In this document: piece after piece, positions 17,060 to 24,402 of the stretch
Position numbering within the stretch: position 1 is the stretch's first letter
How the letters are laid out: the number at the start of each line of letters is the position of its first letter
NCBI RefSeq assembly: GCF_025465275.1
Contig: NZ_JAODNK010000125.1
Coordinates: 1 to 47,159 of the forward strand
Source: Nocardia sp.
GTDB taxonomy: Bacteria > Actinomycetota > Actinomycetes > Mycobacteriales > Mycobacteriaceae
DNA: 47,159 bases
Direction: 5' to 3'
Notes under the pieces: generated by a model
The model's database searches: none
Told to the model about the DNA's origin: nothing
The model's input: only the letters and a program-made list of their open reading frames with translations
Made by a program: the position numbers and the translations under genes

Positions 17060-17092
17060 ATGCGGACGGGTAGCGGGCAGGTGCGGCGATGA
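17060..17092 (+). CDS. Ten-codon leader peptide coupled to the M56 gene
   Basis: A short frame, MRTGSGQVRR, starts at an ATG preceded at a good distance by GGGAGGAG. Its TGA overlaps the ATG of the M56 gene (ATGA at 17089-17092). The M56 start has only a weak site of its own (AGGTG at 17080-17084). This suggests that ribosomes finishing the leader restart on the protease gene. It lies downstream of operator O1. Whether the peptide itself has a function is unknown; it may only serve translational coupling. Confidence 0.45.
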   Translation: MRTGSGQVRR

Positions 17093-18054
17093 CCGTTGCC
17101 GCGTGTCTGTCGCTTTACGGATTCGCGGTCGCCGTGCTCGCGCCACGGCTCCTGCTCCGGGTGAGTCATGGCAGCGCGGCGCCGCATGTCGCACTCGCCG
17201 CCTGGCTGACCTCGATCGCCTCGACCGTGCTGGCCTGGGCGGTAGCGCTGGTGATTCTCATTCTCGACCTGGTGACGCACCAGGTGCGGACCGTGCCGCA
17301 CCGATTCATGGACACCTGCCTCGTCCACCTGCACGACGCCGTCGTCGGGGATTACGGCTCGCCGATCCAGGCCGGACTCCTGTTGCTCGCCGGTTTCTCG
17401 GCGCTGGCCGCGACCACAGTGGCAATCCGGCTCGGCCGTTCGCTACTGCGCTCCCGGCGCACCACCCTCGAACACGGGCGCATGGCCCGCCTGGTGGGGC
17501 GGCACCACAGTGGGCTCGATGCCATCATCCTCGAGGTCGACGAGCCGGCGGCGTATTGCGTTGCGGGAAAACCACATACGGTGGTGGTCAGCCGCGGCGT
17601 GCTCGACGCACTCGGCGACGAGCATGTCGCCGCGGTGCTCAGCCACGAACGCGCCCATCTGACCGGACGCCACCACCTGCTGCTGGCGGTGACTCGCGGC
17701 CTGACGACGGTGATGCCCCGCATCGATCTGTTCGCCGTCGGAGCGATCGAGATCGCACGGCTGCTCGAAATGCTCGCCGATGACGCCGCCGCGCGAATCC
17801 ACGGCCGCGCCACGGTCTTTCAGGCACTGCTGGCCCTCTCCGGCCTGACGACCGGCCCGGCCGGAGCGCTCAGGGCGGCCGAAGAAGGACTCGCCACCCG
17901 ATTGCAACGCCTGTCCGAACCCAGCGCCCCGATCGTGCGCACGCGGGCCCGGCTGGCGCTGACGGCCGGGGCGGCGGCGGCCATCCTCGTTCCCCTGGCG
18001 TCGGTCGTGACGGCCGTCATCGCGATCACGATCTGCTCACCGCTCGAAAACTGA
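17089..18054 (+). CDS. M56-family (BlaR1-like) membrane metalloprotease
   Basis: Protein of 321 residues with membrane helices near residues 1-25, 35-60, 95-115 and the C-terminus. The zinc motif HERAH in LSHERAHLTGRHH gives His186, Glu187 and His190. The EMLADDAAAR segment about 50 residues on supplies the third zinc ligand area. It lacks the extracellular penicillin-binding sensor domain of BlaR1, as is usual for the short actinobacterial relatives. In BlaR1 systems the protease activity leads to removal of BlaI from DNA. Here the blaI gene lies convergently 200 bases downstream, and BlaI-type sites lie before both genes. The start overlaps the stop of a 10-codon leader. The inducing signal is unknown; cell-wall or respiratory stress is a reasonable guess. 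Confidence 0.88.
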   Translation: MTVAACLSLYGFAVAVLAPRLLLRVSHGSAAPHVALAAWLTSIASTVLAWAVALVILILDLVTHQVRTVPHRFMDTCLVHLHDAVVGDYGSPIQAGLLLLAGFSALAATTVAIRLGRSLLRSRRTTLEHGRMARLVGRHHSGLDAIILEVDEPAAYCVAGKPHTVVVSRGVLDALGDEHVAAVLSHERAHLTGRHHLLLAVTRGLTTVMPRIDLFAVGAIEIARLLEMLADDAAARIHGRATVFQALLALSGLTTGPAGALRAAEEGLATRLQRLSEPSAPIVRTRARLALTAGAAAAILVPLASVVTAVIAITICSPLEN

Positions 18055-18150
18055 GCTCCGGATTTCGGCGCCGAATCGGTTCGCCCGCCTACGTTTTCGA
18101 TACCCGCCGCTCACCTTGCGTCCACCTGATCGACATCACCCGGAAACAAT

Positions 18151-18176
18151 CAACTATCTCCGTACGTACTTAGTTG
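18151..18176. promoter_or_regulatory. BlaI-type operator O2, between the converging M56 and blaI genes
   Basis: A 26-bp imperfect palindrome (outer arms CAACTAT and TTAGTTG, centre CGTACG). It shares the 16-base core ACTATCTCCGTACGTA with O1, in the same orientation. It lies about 100 bases after the M56 stop and 80 bases before the blaI stop codon, where no sense promoter is expected. It may control a transcript antisense to blaI. Confidence 0.65.
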
Positions 18177-18253
18177 GTACGCTGAAGAGCGAGTCCAGGT
18201 TTCAAGTGAATTCGGAGCACATTCGGAAGGGGCGGCACCGGTCGGTGAATCGA

Positions 18254-18628
18254 CTAGCGAGTCTTACCCCGGGCCAGCTTGAGCAGCGCCGCGCGCAACC
18301 CCTCGGAATCTTCCGGGCTCATCTGCTGCACGAAGTGCGCGAGCACCAGATCGGAGCGGCCACCGCTGCCCAGGGCTTCGCTCATGAGCCGGGCGCTGTA
18401 TTCCTCACGGCTCAGGGTCGCCCAGTAGTGGTAGGCCTTGCCGACCCGCTCGCGTTCGAGCCAGCCCTTGCGGTGCAGGTTGTCCATGGTGGACATGACG
18501 GTGGTGTAGGCGATTTCGCGCTCGGCGGCAAGACCGTCGAACACCTCGCGGACCGTCGTCTTCCCGGCGTGATCCCAAATCCGTTCGATCACGACCGCTT
18601 CCAGATCGCCGAATCCTCGCGAAGTCAT
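18254..18628 (-). CDS. blaI: BlaI/MecI-family repressor
   Basis: Protein of 124 residues, the usual length of BlaI. The winged helix-turn-helix covers residues 5-75. LEAVVIERIWDHAGKTTVREV is followed by the recognition helix region AYTTVMSTMDNLHRKGWLERE and the wing GKAYHYWATLSREEY. The C-terminal helices form the dimer. It should bind palindromes of the TACTA/TAGTA type, of which three lie around this gene and its M56 neighbour. GAGGAGG stands before the ATG at 18628. It probably represses itself (O3 at 18672) and the M56 gene (O1). In mycobacteria the BlaI regulon includes a beta-lactamase and ATP-synthase genes; whether that holds here cannot be told from this window. Confidence 0.93.
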   Translation of the reverse strand: MTSRGFGDLEAVVIERIWDHAGKTTVREVFDGLAAEREIAYTTVMSTMDNLHRKGWLERERVGKAYHYWATLSREEYSARLMSEALGSGGRSDLVLAHFVQQMSPEDSEGLRAALLKLARGKTR

Positions 18629-18671
18629 TTCTGACGCCTCCTCACCGCACGGCACGGCCGCTCGCATACGT

Positions 18672-18685
18672 TCTACGTACGTAGA
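18672..18685. promoter_or_regulatory. BlaI-type operator O3, before blaI
   Basis: The perfect 14-bp palindrome TCTACGTACGTAGA, flanked outward by CAT and by AGTAGTA, about 44 bases before the blaI start. It shares the TACGTA centre with O1 and O2, and the adjoining ACAGTAGTA adds a TAGTA half-site. Autorepression is likely. Confidence 0.75.
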
Positions 18686-18733
18686 CAGTAGTATGGTGCA
18701 CCCGTGGTCCGGTCCGCGCAACCGGGCCGGGGT

Positions 18734-19099
18734 CTAATCGGCAATCCGATGCCCGGCCTCGCGCAGTACCGTGGTCGCCTCCTCCAGCCGATGGTCGGGC
18801 ACCAGCACCAGATCGGCGTGATAGGTCGAGGCGACAAAAACCGGGATCGCGGACTCCGCCAGTGGGCCGACCACAGCGGCGAGCATGCCCGGCTGGTCCA
18901 GGCCGTGACTGTCGCCGTCACTGTAGAAACCCTTCCACCGCTCACCGTCCACCCACGCCGGGGCATCACGAAGTACGGTGAGCCCCTCCGGCGCCCGGAC
19001 CAGCGCGATCCACTCGTCGTCCTCCGGAAAAGTGGAATTGGCCAGATGCTCGACCGCGAACTGCGACGGGACAATGCGCAAACGTTGACTGCGAGTCAT
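18734..19099 (-). CDS. ACT_7/CASTOR-like ACT-domain protein
   Basis: Protein of 121 residues. The N-terminal part (VPSQFAVEHL, then EWIALVRAPEGLTVL) and the C-terminal ACT half (GMLAAVVGPLAESAIPVFVASTYHADLVLVP) match the paired-ACT proteins found widely in bacteria. These are related to the ligand-sensing domains of aspartate kinases and CASTOR. Such proteins bind small molecules, often amino acids, but the bacterial stand-alone members have no settled function. No enzyme or DNA-binding domain is fused. The ATG at 19099 starts the conserved part; a longer frame upstream adds no similarity. It is followed downstream by blaI on the same strand, separated by about 105 bases containing O3. Confidence 0.8.
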   Translation of the reverse strand: MTRSQRLRIVPSQFAVEHLANSTFPEDDEWIALVRAPEGLTVLRDAPAWVDGERWKGFYSDGDSHGLDQPGMLAAVVGPLAESAIPVFVASTYHADLVLVPDHRLEEATTVLREAGHRIAD

Positions 19100-19130
19100 C
19101 CGCACATCGTATGCCGGTGCGGCGACAGCA

Positions 19131-19787
19131 TCAGCGGGCCAGACCGGCGCGATGCGCGTAGGCGATGGCCTGTCCGCGATCGCGGACACCGAGCTTGGCG
19201 AAGAGCGAATTGATGTGACTCTTCACCGTGCTGACACCGATGAACAACTCCTTGGCGATCTCGGTGTTGTTGCGGCCCTGGGACATCAGGCGCAATACCT
19301 CGAGTTCCCGATCGGTGAGATCCACGGCGGGTGTGGCCGGGGTGTCCAGCACGGCGACCAGGCGACGGCCGACATCGGCGGCCAGGGTGGTGTGCCCGCT
19401 GGCGACCGAGCGAATGGCGGCGGCGATCTCGGCGCGGCCCGCATCCTTGGTGAGATAGCCGCGGGCGCCGGCCCGTAGCGCACCGGCGATCGAGGCGTCG
19501 TCGGCGTAGGTGGTGAGCACCAATACCGCAGTGCCCGGATGTGAGGCCGTGATGGCGGCCGTGGCGGATGCTCCGTCCACACCGGGCATGCGCAGATCCA
19601 TCAGCACCACACGGGGTTCCAGGCGGCGCACCAGTTCGACCGCCTCCGCGCCGTCGCGGGCCTCGCCCACCACCTCGATATCCGGCAGCAGCGACAGCAC
19701 CGTGGTGAGTCCGTCGCGCACGGTGGTCTGATCATCGGCGACCACCACCGTGATCACCGGCGTGGCGCCCGGATTCGCACTGTCCAT
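19131..19787 (-). CDS. NarL/FixJ-type response regulator
   Basis: Protein of 218 residues. The receiver has acidic residues D18/D19, the phospho-acceptor D64 in VLMDLRMPGVDG, and the switch lysine in GYLTKDAG. A LuxR-type helix-turn-helix lies in the C-terminal part (LTDRELEVLRLMSQGRNNTEI, then VSTVKSHINSLFAKLGV). It has a strong ribosome site (AAGGAGG) before the ATG at 19787 and overlaps the end of the kinase gene by 34 bases, so the two are co-translated. It is the DNA-binding output of the three-gene operon 19131-21393. Targets are not visible in the window. Confidence 0.94.
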   Translation of the reverse strand: MDSANPGATPVITVVVADDQTTVRDGLTTVLSLLPDIEVVGEARDGAEAVELVRRLEPRVVLMDLRMPGVDGASATAAITASHPGTAVLVLTTYADDASIAGALRAGARGYLTKDAGRAEIAAAIRSVASGHTTLAADVGRRLVAVLDTPATPAVDLTDRELEVLRLMSQGRNNTEIAKELFIGVSTVKSHINSLFAKLGVRDRGQAIAYAHRAGLAR

Positions 19788-20899
19788 CGACCGTCCTCCT
19801 TGCCCGCCCGCACCGTGCCGCCGACCGCGGCAATCCGTTCACCCATACCCAGCAGTCCGGCTCCCGATCCGGAGTGCCGCAGCGAACCCCCGTGTGCGGA
19901 AAGCGGATTCGAGACCACGAGTTCCACCTCGGTGGCGCTGCCGTGCAGGGTGAGCGTAACCGGCTGTCCGGGAGCGTGTTTGCGGGCATTGGTCAGCGCC
20001 TCCTGCACCACCCGGGAGATCGCCATCTCGACCTGTTCGCTCGCTCGGCCCGTGGCCGCATCCACCGCGAGCTCGACTTCGCCACCGGCCGCACGATGTT
20101 CCCCGGCCAGGCGCGGCAATTCGGTGGTGAGATCGAATCCCTCCGACCGCAGGGCGCCGACCACCCGGCGAGCGTCGGCCAATCCGGAGACCGCCAGCGT
20201 GTGCGAGGCCTTCACCCGTTCGGCTGCCTGCTCCACCGCACCGGCTTCGAGCAGGGCGTCGGCGGCATCGAGCTGCATGACCAGCCCGCCGAGGGTGTGC
20301 GCGAGTACGTCGTGGATATCGCGGGCGATGCGACCGCGTTCGGCCATGGCGGCCGCGCGATCACGTTCGGCGCGAATCACCCGGTTCTGCTCGACCAGTA
20401 ATCGATTCTGCTCGGCGGCAATGCGCGTCTGCCGGCGGGCCCAGCCCATCAGTGCCAGGATCACCACCCCGGTCAGCAGGCCCAGCAGCGAACGCGGCCG
20501 CTCGCCCGCCACCACAAGACTCGAAACGAACATGAGGACCACGGTCAGCGCGGCCAAGCCGTAACCGAACCAGGCCGGCTTACTCAGCAGGGCGGTCGCC
20601 CCCAGCACCGTCGCCAGCGCCGTGATCATCGAGCCGTTCGACTGCGCAGCTGTCGCGCCGCCTCCGATAGCCATGGCGCACAACGAGATTCGCTCGATAT
20701 TCAATGCCCCATTCGAGGCGTCGGCGGGGGTCGTCACCCATCCCGCCCAGCCGATCCACGACAGCACGATGAGCACCGACACCCACAGCGGGTGCCACGA
20801 CACCGCATCGACGGACCCCAGCACCACGGCAATGAGCCCGACCAGGCGGAACAGCCTGGTCAGGCCCGTGGTGGCTCCGGTGGACGTTGCGACGATCAT
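19754..20899 (-). CDS. Sensor histidine kinase (HisKA_3 type)
   Basis: Protein of 381 residues with about five membrane helices in residues 15-155, a short coiled linker (RIAAEQNRLLVEQNRVIRAE), and the HisKA_3 motif RGRIARDIHDVLAHTLGG with the phosphorylated histidine at 196. The ATPase domain shows the N-box EALTNARKHAPG and the G-box GSGAGLLGMGERI. It lacks an extracellular loop of any size, so it likely senses something within or at the membrane. The adjacent small membrane protein may be its partner. The ATG at 20899 is chosen as the first codon before the first helix; the longer frame upstream runs through the neighbouring gene. It overlaps the regulator gene downstream. Confidence 0.92.
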   Translation of the reverse strand: MIVATSTGATTGLTRLFRLVGLIAVVLGSVDAVSWHPLWVSVLIVLSWIGWAGWVTTPADASNGALNIERISLCAMAIGGGATAAQSNGSMITALATVLGATALLSKPAWFGYGLAALTVVLMFVSSLVVAGERPRSLLGLLTGVVILALMGWARRQTRIAAEQNRLLVEQNRVIRAERDRAAAMAERGRIARDIHDVLAHTLGGLVMQLDAADALLEAGAVEQAAERVKASHTLAVSGLADARRVVGALRSEGFDLTTELPRLAGEHRAAGGEVELAVDAATGRASEQVEMAISRVVQEALTNARKHAPGQPVTLTLHGSATEVELVVSNPLSAHGGSLRHSGSGAGLLGMGERIAAVGGTVRAGKEDGRWTVRIRAPRR

Positions 20900-20904
20900 C
20901 GATG

Positions 20905-21393
20905 TCAGTCTGCCGCAACCATCCGCGAGAGTCCGGCACGACGGGCCAGGACCACGCCGCGACCGGCACGATTGAGCGCCAGCATGAGAAGAATGGCGCC
21001 GACCGAGGCGACCACCCCCGCGCCGACCGACCGCGCGCACACCTCGACCCCGATACGCACCGCCAGCAGGACCAACCACAGCAGCGAGCCGAGCCATCCG
21101 GTGCGCGCCTGCCATTTACCGTCCATCCAGCGCACCTGCGATACCGAGCCCATGGCCAGGCCGACGCCCAGGCTCAGGACTGCGGACAGCACCAGCAGCC
21201 CGACTGCCGCACCGCCGAGGGTATTGCTCGCGAGCACCGTCTTCATCTGGAGCACGCCCACCACGCCGAGAATGATCGGCCCGCGCCACATCCGCATCGG
21301 ATCCAGCACCTGCCACTGGGTCTGCCGGTACACGATCCAGCCGACCACCAGCACCACGACGACGCCTTCGACTACCGCGTTCTGCAAGTTCAT
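20905..21393 (-). CDS. Four- to five-helix membrane protein in a two-component operon
   Basis: Protein of 162 residues with hydrophobic helices at about 7-22, 38-55, 60-82, 100-118 and 123-142. It ends five bases before the kinase start, so it is the first gene of a kinase-regulator operon. It resembles in size and layout the DUF1453/CcdC-like integral membrane proteins often found beside NarL-type kinases, but I cannot assign it firmly. It may be an accessory part of signal sensing. The ATG at 21393 is the first start in frame. Confidence 0.75.
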   Translation of the reverse strand: MNLQNAVVEGVVVVLVVGWIVYRQTQWQVLDPMRMWRGPIILGVVGVLQMKTVLASNTLGGAAVGLLVLSAVLSLGVGLAMGSVSQVRWMDGKWQARTGWLGSLLWLVLLAVRIGVEVCARSVGAGVVASVGAILLMLALNRAGRGVVLARRAGLSRMVAAD

Positions 21394-21527
21394 GCCTTCA
21401 ACATTCGGCGATGCGGGGGCCTGGCCCCACCACCCGCGGGTGGAACCCGGGTGGATCCTCGGCCGATTTAGTAGAGGTGACCAAAATTCGGATGCTCGAA
21501 TGCGGCGCAGTCCGTACGGTCACTGGA

Positions 21528-22355
21528 ATGAGTAGTAGTCCCAAATACATTGCCGTGCAGAACGAGGAGATCGCCGAACGCGGCAGCTACCGGACCGACA
21601 CCGGAATCGAGGTCGAGATCGGGGCAGCGCTGGCGGAGGCGCGAGCCGGAACGGTCTCCTACGCTCCCGGCGGCACCGTCATCGGTGCGGCGCACGGTCC
21701 TTTCGGCGGCACGCCGGAGGTGACCGCCGAGGGCAGTATCGAAGCGGCGCGGCGGCTGAGCGAGGGCGGCGGAACATCCATCGGCGTGCTCAATTTCGCG
21801 TCGGCGCGCAATCCCGGCGGCGGGTACCTGGGCGGTGCGCGAGCGCAGGAGGAGGATCTGTGCCGCAGCGCGCTGCTGTATCGCTGCCTGCTCGAGGCGC
21901 CTGATTACTATGCGGCGCACCGGGCTTCGAACGATCTGCACTACAGCCACCGGGTCATCTTCTCCCCCGCCGTGCCCGTCATTCGCGATCGCCGCGGCGC
22001 ACTCCGGGCCGATCCGTATCCGGTCGCGTTCCTGACCTCACCCGCTCCCAATGCCGGTCAGCTGGCATTGCGTGCGCAGCAACCGATTTCGGTGCGCGAG
22101 GTGCTGAACGAGCGGGCCGAGCGTGTGCTGGCCATAGCCGCTCGGCACGGGGTCCGCGAGCTGGTGCTCGGGGCCTGGGGCTGCGGAGTCTTCCGCAATG
22201 ACCCCGCGGACGTCGCCGCAGCGTTCGACCAGGCGCTGCGCATCCACGGGGCCGCCTTCGACCGGGTGGTCTTCGCGGTCTGGGACCGCGCTGCCGTCTC
22301 AGCGAACCGATCGGCCTTCGAAGACCGATTCGGCGTGCGCAATCCCGTCGCGTAG
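21528..22355 (+). CDS. Bacterial-type poly(ADP-ribose) glycohydrolase (TIGR02452 family)
   Basis: Protein of 275 residues. The signature NPGGGYLGGARAQEEDL, with GGG at residues 97-99 and the catalytic QEE at 107-109, is the hallmark of the bacterial/fungal macrodomain-type PARG family. The first glutamates activate the ribose-ribose bond that is cut. The C-terminal half has the macrodomain strand LVLGAWGCGVFRNDP. Such enzymes remove poly(ADP-ribose) in organisms able to make or meet it. The length fits the family. An ATG at 21492 with a better-placed GAGGTG could add 12 residues; 21528 is kept because conservation starts near MSSSPKYI. It stands alone, divergent from the kinase operon. Its target in a bacterium without an evident PARP nearby is an open question. 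Confidence 0.9.
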   Translation: MSSSPKYIAVQNEEIAERGSYRTDTGIEVEIGAALAEARAGTVSYAPGGTVIGAAHGPFGGTPEVTAEGSIEAARRLSEGGGTSIGVLNFASARNPGGGYLGGARAQEEDLCRSALLYRCLLEAPDYYAAHRASNDLHYSHRVIFSPAVPVIRDRRGALRADPYPVAFLTSPAPNAGQLALRAQQPISVREVLNERAERVLAIAARHGVRELVLGAWGCGVFRNDPADVAAAFDQALRIHGAAFDRVVFAVWDRAAVSANRSAFEDRFGVRNPVA

Positions 22356-22370
22356 CCCACTCCCGTTGCC

Positions 22371-24311
22371 TTACACCTCGATTCGTGACCCGATGAGTAC
22401 CGTACGCTCGCCGGGCAAGCCGAAGTATTCATCGGCGGCCGCGGTGATGTGCGACGTCGCGATGAACAGGCTCTTGCGCCAGGCCGCCATGGTCGGCGCG
22501 TCGCCCTTCTTCAGTTCGATCTTGGACAGGAAGTAGGAGGCGTCGTCGACGGATATCGGGCCCTCGGTCTTCGCCGGATCGAGCGTGCGCAGCGTGCCAG
22601 GGATATTCGGCTTCTCCATATACCCGAAAGACGCTGTCACGTGGATGATTCCGTCATCGGCGTAGACCAGCTCGTCGATCTCGGTGCGCTCGGAATCGGG
22701 AATTCGCGGCACCGGCAGCGTCACGATGGACACGATCACCACGTGGTCCGCCAGCACGCGATTGTGTTCCACGATGGCTCGCATCGCCAGGGGCGCGGTC
22801 TCATTGCTGCGGCTGAGGAATACCGCGGTACCCGGGATCCGAATGACCGGCAATCGTTTCTCGTGCAGCGCATCGATGAACTCGGGCAGCGGGCCTTCCT
22901 TCTCCTCCCTTGCGCGAGTGACGATTTCGCGCCCGCGCCGCCAGGTCGTCATGGCGGTGAAGGTGGAGATGCCGATCAGCAGCGGCAGCCAGGCGCCGTG
23001 CACCAGCTTGGTCAGATTGGCCGCCAGGAACAGCAGATCGATCACCAGCAGCGGAACCGCGCCCAGTATTACCAGCCACAGCGGGGTGCCCCACCGGGTC
23101 CGGGCGATATAGAAGAACAGCAGCGTGGTGATGGTGATCGTCGCGGTCACCGCCATACCGAACGCGAACGCGAGCGCCGCCGAGCTGCGGAAGGCGAATA
23201 CCAGGGTGATGACCGAGACCATCAGCACCCAGTTGATCCACGGCACATAGATCTGCCCGATGGTCGACTCCGAGGTGTGCTCCACGCGCAATCGCGGCAG
23301 ATAACCGAGGTGGGCCGCCTGTGCCGCAACCGAATACGCGCCGGTGATCACCGCTTGTGACGCGATCACCGTGGCGGCCGTCGCGAGCAGCACCATCGGC
23401 AGCCGCGCCCAGCCGGGGGCGAGCAGGAAGAACGGGCTGTTCACCGCGGACTGATCACCGAGCAGCAGGGCGCCCTGCCCGAGATAGCTCAGGGTGCACG
23501 CCGGCAGCACCAGACCGAGCCAGCCACGCGTGATCGCGCGGCGGCCGAAATGGCCCATATCGGCATACAGCGCCTCCGCGCCGGTGACCGACAGGACCAC
23601 CGCCGCCAGGGCGAAGAAGGCAATGCCGAAGTGCCCGAACATGAATCCGAGCGCATAGGTCGGCGACAGCGCCTTCAGGATCTGCGGATGGTCGACGATC
23701 CCGCCCACGCCGCAGGCTCCGATCACCAGGAACCAGGCGATCATCACCGGCCCGAAGAGTCGGCCCACGGCCGCGGTGCCGAGTCGCTGCACCAGGAACA
23801 GCACCAGAATGATCACCACGGTGGCTGGCACCACGAAATCGGCCAGCCCCGGCCGGACGACCTTCATACCTTCCACCGCGGACAGCACGGAGATGGCAGG
23901 GGTGATCATGCTGTCGCCGAAGAACAGTGCGGCGCCGAAGATTCCGAGCCCGGCCAGCAGTACGGCGGTCCGGCCGCTGCCCCCGCCCGTGCGCCGCAGC
24001 AGCGTGATCAGCGCCATGATGCCGCCCTCGCCGTCATTGTCGGCGTGCATCACCAGCGTGACGTAGGTCAGGGTGACAATCGCCATCACCGACCAGAAGA
24101 TCAGTGAGACAACGCCGTAGACATTCGCGGAATCGAGCGGTATCGGGTGCGGATCGTCGGGATTGAATACCGTCTGAATGGTGTAGATCGGACTGGTACC
24201 GATATCGCCGAAGACGACGCCGAGCGCGCCGACGACGACCGCGGTCCGGACCGGCATCCGCCCGACCATCAGATGGGTCGATGGAACGACCCGGGGCTCC
24301 GTGGTGTTCAT
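22371..24311 (-). CDS. kup: Kup-type potassium uptake protein
   Basis: Protein of 646 residues, a normal length for Kup/Trk-D. It has about 12 membrane helices in the first 430 residues and a soluble C-terminal part of about 200. The start region VVGALGVVFGDIGTSPIYTIQ is the signature of K+/H+ symporters of this family. FGAALFFGDSMITPAISVLSAVEG and the acidic residues in helices support the call. The C-terminal part (FIDALHEKRLPVIRIPGTAVFLSR onward) is the regulatory cytoplasmic domain. It should import K+ at low affinity, mainly under acid or osmotic stress. The ATG at 24311 has GGAGGAG five bases upstream. Its stop lies 15 bases from the converging glycohydrolase stop. Confidence 0.95.
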   Translation of the reverse strand: MNTTEPRVVPSTHLMVGRMPVRTAVVVGALGVVFGDIGTSPIYTIQTVFNPDDPHPIPLDSANVYGVVSLIFWSVMAIVTLTYVTLVMHADNDGEGGIMALITLLRRTGGGSGRTAVLLAGLGIFGAALFFGDSMITPAISVLSAVEGMKVVRPGLADFVVPATVVIILVLFLVQRLGTAAVGRLFGPVMIAWFLVIGACGVGGIVDHPQILKALSPTYALGFMFGHFGIAFFALAAVVLSVTGAEALYADMGHFGRRAITRGWLGLVLPACTLSYLGQGALLLGDQSAVNSPFFLLAPGWARLPMVLLATAATVIASQAVITGAYSVAAQAAHLGYLPRLRVEHTSESTIGQIYVPWINWVLMVSVITLVFAFRSSAALAFAFGMAVTATITITTLLFFYIARTRWGTPLWLVILGAVPLLVIDLLFLAANLTKLVHGAWLPLLIGISTFTAMTTWRRGREIVTRAREEKEGPLPEFIDALHEKRLPVIRIPGTAVFLSRSNETAPLAMRAIVEHNRVLADHVVIVSIVTLPVPRIPDSERTEIDELVYADDGIIHVTASFGYMEKPNIPGTLRTLDPAKTEGPISVDDASYFLSKIELKKGDAPTMAAWRKSLFIATSHITAAADEYFGLPGERTVLIGSRIEV

Positions 24312-24343
24312 GCACACTCCTCCGTCTGCGGCCCCGAACCTAT

Positions 24344-24377
24344 CGCGTCGCTACCCGTCATGCCCGGTAGCGACGCG
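24344..24377 (-). terminator. Hairpin after the radical-copper oxidase gene
   Basis: CGCGTCGCTACC (24344-24355) pairs perfectly with GGTAGCGACGCG (24366-24377) around ten unpaired bases. It lies after the oxidase stop on the minus strand and just ahead of the kup start, so it probably separates the two transcripts. Confidence 0.55.
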
Positions 24378-24402
24378 GCACAGGCCGCGCCGGAGCGAGT
24401 GT

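Noticed and set aside
18116..18634. Plus-strand open frame covering blaI
   Set aside because: The minus-strand BlaI protein is unmistakable. The plus frame has no ribosome site or motif; only the idea of a non-coding antisense RNA from O2 is kept.
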